Assembly (NCBI GenBank): GCA_037693485.1
Contig: CM075348.1
Span: forward strand, 106,748,109 to 106,812,108
From: Kitagawia praeruptora
Lineage: Eukaryota > Streptophyta > Magnoliopsida > Apiales > Apiaceae
DNA: 64,000 nt
Direction: 5' to 3'
Below, piece by piece: positions 59,032-64,000 of the stretch (within the stretch, counting starts at the first letter, position 1; the number at the start of each line of letters is the position of its first letter). The notes beneath the pieces are model-generated. The model did not search any database. It was not told the DNA's origin and saw nothing but the letters and a program-made list of their open reading frames with translations. The position numbers and the translations under genes were made by a program.

Positions 59032-62000
59032 TGTAAGAACCCCGATTTTTGGGTAGAATTAAAACTTTTATTATATATTGATGTAAGAGTGAACAGTGGT
59101 TACAACTACATTGTAATACTGGCTTTAAAGAATGAATAATGAAAGGATATATATATTCCAAGGTTATATGGCCTGAAGGATGCTATTGGGTGATAACTTA
59201 GATTAGAATAATCTATCTCCTAGAAAGTTAAGATAAGATTCCCTAGAGAGAAATAGATACCCTAATGTCATCCAAATCAATATCTATTATAAGCCCAGCG
59301 GTTCCGTAAAAAGGTTAAGGAACACTCGAGGGTGAACCAGGTTCATTTTTCCTAATTATAGGAATTAAATAAAAATAAGTGATGAATAGTGATTTTGGTG
59401 GAATTTGGAATATTATTATAATAATGTTATACCCGGTATTCGGAACGGATTTCTGAGTTCGTATTAGTGATCCAGGAGGAAAATAAGTGTATGTAATTGC
59501 GATAAGATTTCAGAAAATCCGAACTTTATTTTATGGAAAATTTGACCGAGCAGGGAAGAGTATATCAATGCAATCAAGACAAGTGAATTAAAATTCCAAG
59601 GATTCAAGGATTTTATTTAAATTATGATTTGAGGATTTAGGATGAAAATATTCGAGTTAGAATAGTAAGCGTTCTAGAAATCGCTAGAACTTTATAACGA
59701 GATTAAGCGATAAAGCGAACACGAAATGAATTACGGATTAAATATATAATGAGATGAGAAACACCACATGATCATCTAGGGTTTACTAATATTAGATTGG
59801 TGGAAAAGAAATGAGAAAAGAAAGAAAAAGCAAGAATGAGGTGTATGTTCAAGGATGTGACAACAAGGCTCTTTGTCATCTTATTTCCTACAAACCACAA
59901 GTGATTAACACATGGATTAGAGAGTGACATAGCTGCTATACAACACCAAATATCATACAAACACTTTCCAACAACTAGTCAAACAAGAAAGAAAGAGAGA
60001 AAAGCAAGAACAACCAAGAAAACACCAAACTGCCCAGCAGAAACCAAAGCCAAAGAAAAATTCATATCTCCATTTATATCCATGATAAAATCACCAAATT
60101 TTAACCACAACCTCTCCACTCCATGGGCAATATTCGTTCAAAATTTCATGGCATTCTAATGAGTGTAGCCTAGTCAAATATCCTCCCCAAGTGAAGAACA
60201 CCAAACTCTCCACAAAACTTCCATTCGGCTTTCTTGAAATTCAAGAATCAAAAACCAACTTCCACTCCTTGTTTGATCTTGTAATTTTTATGGTGAGTTC
60301 TATAATTCACAAAAGTAATCTCCAAGAAATCTTAGCTTCAAACTCCTTTGTTTCCATTTTCAAATAAATCCTCCAAGAGTAGGATGAATAGTGTTTTCAT
60401 GAAACTAACTTTGATTTCTTGTTTTGTTTAGATGATCTAAGGTTTGTTAAGGCTAGACAAGGACCATTCAAGGCTTAGTAAGGCTAGATCACACTTCAAG
60501 GAAGGTATAAGTCTTGAGAACCCTAGATCTTGTTTTGAGTTTAAGCATGTTCTTGATGATCTTAGTGTAGTTATGATTATGGTGATGTTATAAGCATGTT
60601 TAGTTAGTGGTTTAGTGATTTATGTAATACGATGCATATGGTAGTAAGGCATGGTGTTCCTGGACTTTTTGAGATAATAACCATGTGTATAAGTGTTATG
60701 GATGCCCGGTGTGGCTTGGTTGTTGCGTAACGAATTTTAGAACACTCGATTCGTAGCCGTCGTAATGCCCGATTTTCATTAACACTAAGAACCCGAACTG
60801 GACAGTAGCCATAACTCTCTGTTCTTGGCAAGATAATGAACCCTACTGCTAGATTTTTGAACATAGATCACTTTGGCGAAAGAATCGAAGCATTTCAATT
60901 TACGGTTTAGGAGTTAAGATTAAATTCGTAAAAGTGGTTCGAAGCCGTAAACGAAAGTTCGTAACTGAAATTGATTCCCTTAGATGTCGTTTAATCAGTG
61001 GCGAATCTTATTAATTAAATATTAGAGGTAAAAAGGAAGGTGTGGGAGAAAACCACATGTCGAATGGATCGTTTTCCGATTTTATAAAAATGTTTGAATC
61101 AAGGTTAAACGCGAACGAACCCCTTAAAAGTATGACTTTGGTTATAACTTAGAAAACGGGCGATAACACTCGAGGTATAATCTTGATTCGTAAACGACCA
61201 ACCTTAGAACTTATACGACTTAAGTATATACCAAGTATAAGCATGATGACATGTCTTGATAAAGAACGAATGTCGGATCGTATCGGTGATAAAAAGAGTT
61301 ACACTAAAAGAGACGTAACGAGATAACTCGAAAACATGTTTCGATTTAAGTGGAGTTTATACTTAGCCTTTTAATAAGCGTTAAGTGGTTAATCTTAAAT
61401 ATTCTGATTGTTTATAGATTGTCGAGCTGACCCGGGACACATTACCCCTACCCGCACTCGATTCTCAGGCAAGTTTCCAATACTTGGAACTGTTGTTGTG
61501 ATAATATATATATGATGATTGTTTTATACATATGCCATAGAATGCATGCCTACTTTCAAGTTAATAGTGAATTACTTGTTCCCTAAATTGATATCGGCTT
61601 ATAGACTATATATGAAATATCAGTTATAAGCCGGATTGTTTGGTTAAGACCCTTAGCGAAGGGCGTATGATATTCATACTTCAAATATAGACCGGGAGTC
61701 GATATTTTGTAATATATAAATAGTCGTGGAAACCCGGAGGGATCCCAGCGACAAATTTATTACTTCGAGGATTTTTATTCGATTACGAATCTTTCGAGGA
61801 ACGTTATTTGAGTATTACCTCAGTGAAGGAATATTTAATGAATATTATTTTAATATTCATTCAGAATGTCATTTATTAAATGAATATTATTTTGATCATT
61901 CATTGGAGTTATTTAGTTAATGAATATTATTTTGAATATTCATTAGAGTTATTTGGTTGACGAATATCATTTCCAAATATTCATTTGGCTTAATTATTAT

Positions 62001-64000
62001 TATTTGGGATATTCATTTGATCTTTATTTATTTAATAAATATTACTTTCGAATATTCATTTAAGGTTTGATTTACTTAATGAATATTATTTTAAAATATT
62101 CATTGGAAGTTCTATTTACTCAAGAAATATTACTTCGAATATTCCTTTAAAGTTTTGATTACTAAATGAATACTTTCGGATATTCATTTAGAATATTATT
62201 TGTTAAATGAATATTATTTTGGGATATTCATTTAGAATATTATTTGTTTAATGAATATTATTTGGATATTCATTTGGAATGTCATTTGTTAAAGGAATAT
62301 TATTTTCAAATATTCATTTAAGGTTTGATTTACTTAATGAATATTATTTTAAAATATTCATTGGAAGTTCTATTTACTCAAGGAATATTACTTCGAATAT
62401 TCCTTTAAAGTTTTGATTACTAAATGAATACCTTCGGATATTCATTTAGAATATTATTTGTTAAATGAATATTATTTTGGGATATTCATTTAGAATATTA
62501 TTTGTTTAATGAATATTATTTGGATATTCATTTGGAATGTTATTCGTTATAGGAATATTATTTTCAAATATTCATTTAAGGTTTGATTTATTCAGTAAAT
62601 ATTATTTTAAATATTTATTTAAGTTTATTTATTCAATGAATATTATTTTAAATATTCATTTAAGAAGAGATTTATTTAATAAATAGTTCTATATTCATTC
62701 GAGGATTACTTACGAGCAATATTATGATTTAATAATATTCCGTAATTATTATTGACTTAATAAATATTCTTGGAATATTTAATTAAATTCTTTTGAATTC
62801 TTTTTGTAATGATTTATATTATTCAAAGGTTATCCTTCACCTTCAGATATTATGTAAAATATTCCGAAGTCTTTTATGACTATTTATATCAAGGGGAGGT
62901 TCCTAAACTTTAATTTCATTTAAATCTATCTTAAAGAAGATTTAAATACTCGCTCAACTTCCAAACGTATATAAGGGGACCTCACTTGAGCGATGTTATT
63001 TATTGGACTGCCCGGTCCTATACTTGCTAAAACGGTCTTGTCACTCACATCTTGATTCTTTCAAGCATCGATATGAGTCTTTTGGTTACCTCCTCAACGC
63101 TCGAGGGGTATGATTGATGTAACAAGTTTATATCCATTAACAAGCATCAGCTTGGGAAATATTGGTGAATTTTCCTTTCCAATTAGATACGACTACTTTG
63201 TGGAGTCCTATCAACAAGTGTTACACTTGGAGAAAAGGGGAACGAACTTTACGTTTCAGAGTCATGGATGATATTCGAACTAGGAGACGCGTAAGTGGCC
63301 GAGTGGCGCCGGTCCAGCAATAGCCCAACCGTTGGCTGAGGAGTTCCAGAGGGCGGTAGATAAGTAAATCCGTCGGAGCTACCTTCTACATGTAGAGAAC
63401 GACTGATGAGATGCATGACATACGACTGATCATCGTAAACGTCAGGGCATCTGGCGCGGCAATGCTCCCGTATTAGTTCATCTTCTAAAAGTGAGAAATT
63501 TCTGCAACACTGTTGGTGTTGGCAAGGTGAAAAAGTGTTGAAACCGGAATTGCAATATTTTTCCTGCAAGTTCCTCTTTTATGATAATTGAGAATATCTT
63601 GCTTATCTTATGCATAGCAGATATTTATTCAAAACAAATATATTTTTTTGAGTTACCTTGTAACTTCATCTCATACCTTATATTGGTACTACATCGTTAA
63701 TGCATGGCATATGGTTTCAAAGATATTTTGGACTGTTATATATTATCACTGTTCAATTATATTTCTGGTGGGCTATTGCTCACCCTTGCTTTATTTATTT
63801 ATATCACAACAACAGCTAGATCAGATGGCCGCGCAAGGCGCACACAGCGTAAGCAGGTGTCAACCGTCAGAGGTTTACCGCTAAGGTCTTGGCTACCTTT
63901 GTTGAGGATGCAACTACTGGTAGGCTAGTTGTTAGCAATTGAGCCTCAAATGTATTTATATTATGGTATCTATTAATGGATGGCAAAGAGTATGTAATTG
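59032..64000 (+). repeat. E5b: chromovirus-type LTR, right end outside window
   Basis: Starts TGTAAGAACCCCGATTTTTGG. It follows E5a in sequence to about 61130, then runs on alone through a palindromic AT-rich repeat block (61840-62690) to the window end. No LTR end, primer site or coding domain is reached. It could be a solo LTR, or the first LTR of an element to the right. The frames at 60604-60864 and 63249-63569 are unsupported. Confidence 0.65.
61840..62690. repeat. Palindromic AT-rich repeats, AATGAATATTATTT...AATATTCATT
   Basis: Each unit pairs AATGAATATTATTT with ATATTCATT, so units can fold back. A larger 257-259 bp period is visible: TAAGGTTTGATTTA recurs at 62061, 62320 and 62577, with nearly identical sequence between. 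It is part of the E5b LTR. Confidence 0.8.

Overview
This window is intergenic or heterochromatic DNA of a eudicot plant. It is AT-rich and made almost entirely of transposable elements: Ty1/copia elements of the Sirevirus (SIRE/Maximus) type, Ty3/gypsy chromoviruses of the Tekay/Del type, an L1-type LINE and a CACTA-like relic. The only trace of an ordinary plant gene is one R2R3-MYB exon, split in two. No rRNA, functional tRNA or CRISPR was seen. The species cannot be fixed from the sequence.

Layout, left to right. 1-4298: 3' part of an L1 LINE (ORF1 end, ORF2 with endonuclease, RT and zinc-binding end, short 3' UTR, poly-A). 4299-8174: badly decayed plus-strand chromovirus (RNase H, integrase, chromodomain traces, PPT, LTR). 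8175 to about 9590: CACTA-like end with a G-box/TCP-site minisatellite. 9594-9620 and 22170-22277: the two halves of one 130-nt R2R3-MYB exon 2 (minus strand), split by E1. 9621-22169: E1, a complete copia element with target duplication GACTA. 23552-28811: E2A, the 3' half of a minus-strand copia element. 28812-52667: E2B, a plus-strand relative of E2A that interrupts E2A. E2B is itself interrupted by a LINE-tailed passenger carrying a 622-codon ORF (30660-32905), by E3 (37101-51106, minus, complete, target duplication TTTAC) and, in its env-like gene, by E4 (52668-57057, minus-strand chromovirus). E4 is cut by a related LTR (E5a, from 57058), which is cut by another (E5b, 59032 to the window end).

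The copia elements share one plan: LTR, tRNA primer site, gag, protease-integrase-RT-RNase H, a long spacer, a very long second gene (about 1,100-1,210 codons, called env-like here although it shows no envelope features), polypurine tract, LTR. E1, E2B and E3 each have a splice-acceptor-like TGCAG/GG 16-17 nt after the gag stop. E2A and E2B also carry an 89-codon gene on the opposite strand between pol and the env-like gene, each copy with its own TATA box at the same distance. All of these copies look defective.

Most interesting: the LINE-tailed passenger with an unrecognised 622-codon ORF; the conserved antisense gene in the copia spacer; the MYB exon whose exact canonical length is regained when E1 and one target-site copy are left out; and E3, whose LTRs are almost identical although its genes carry many lesions.
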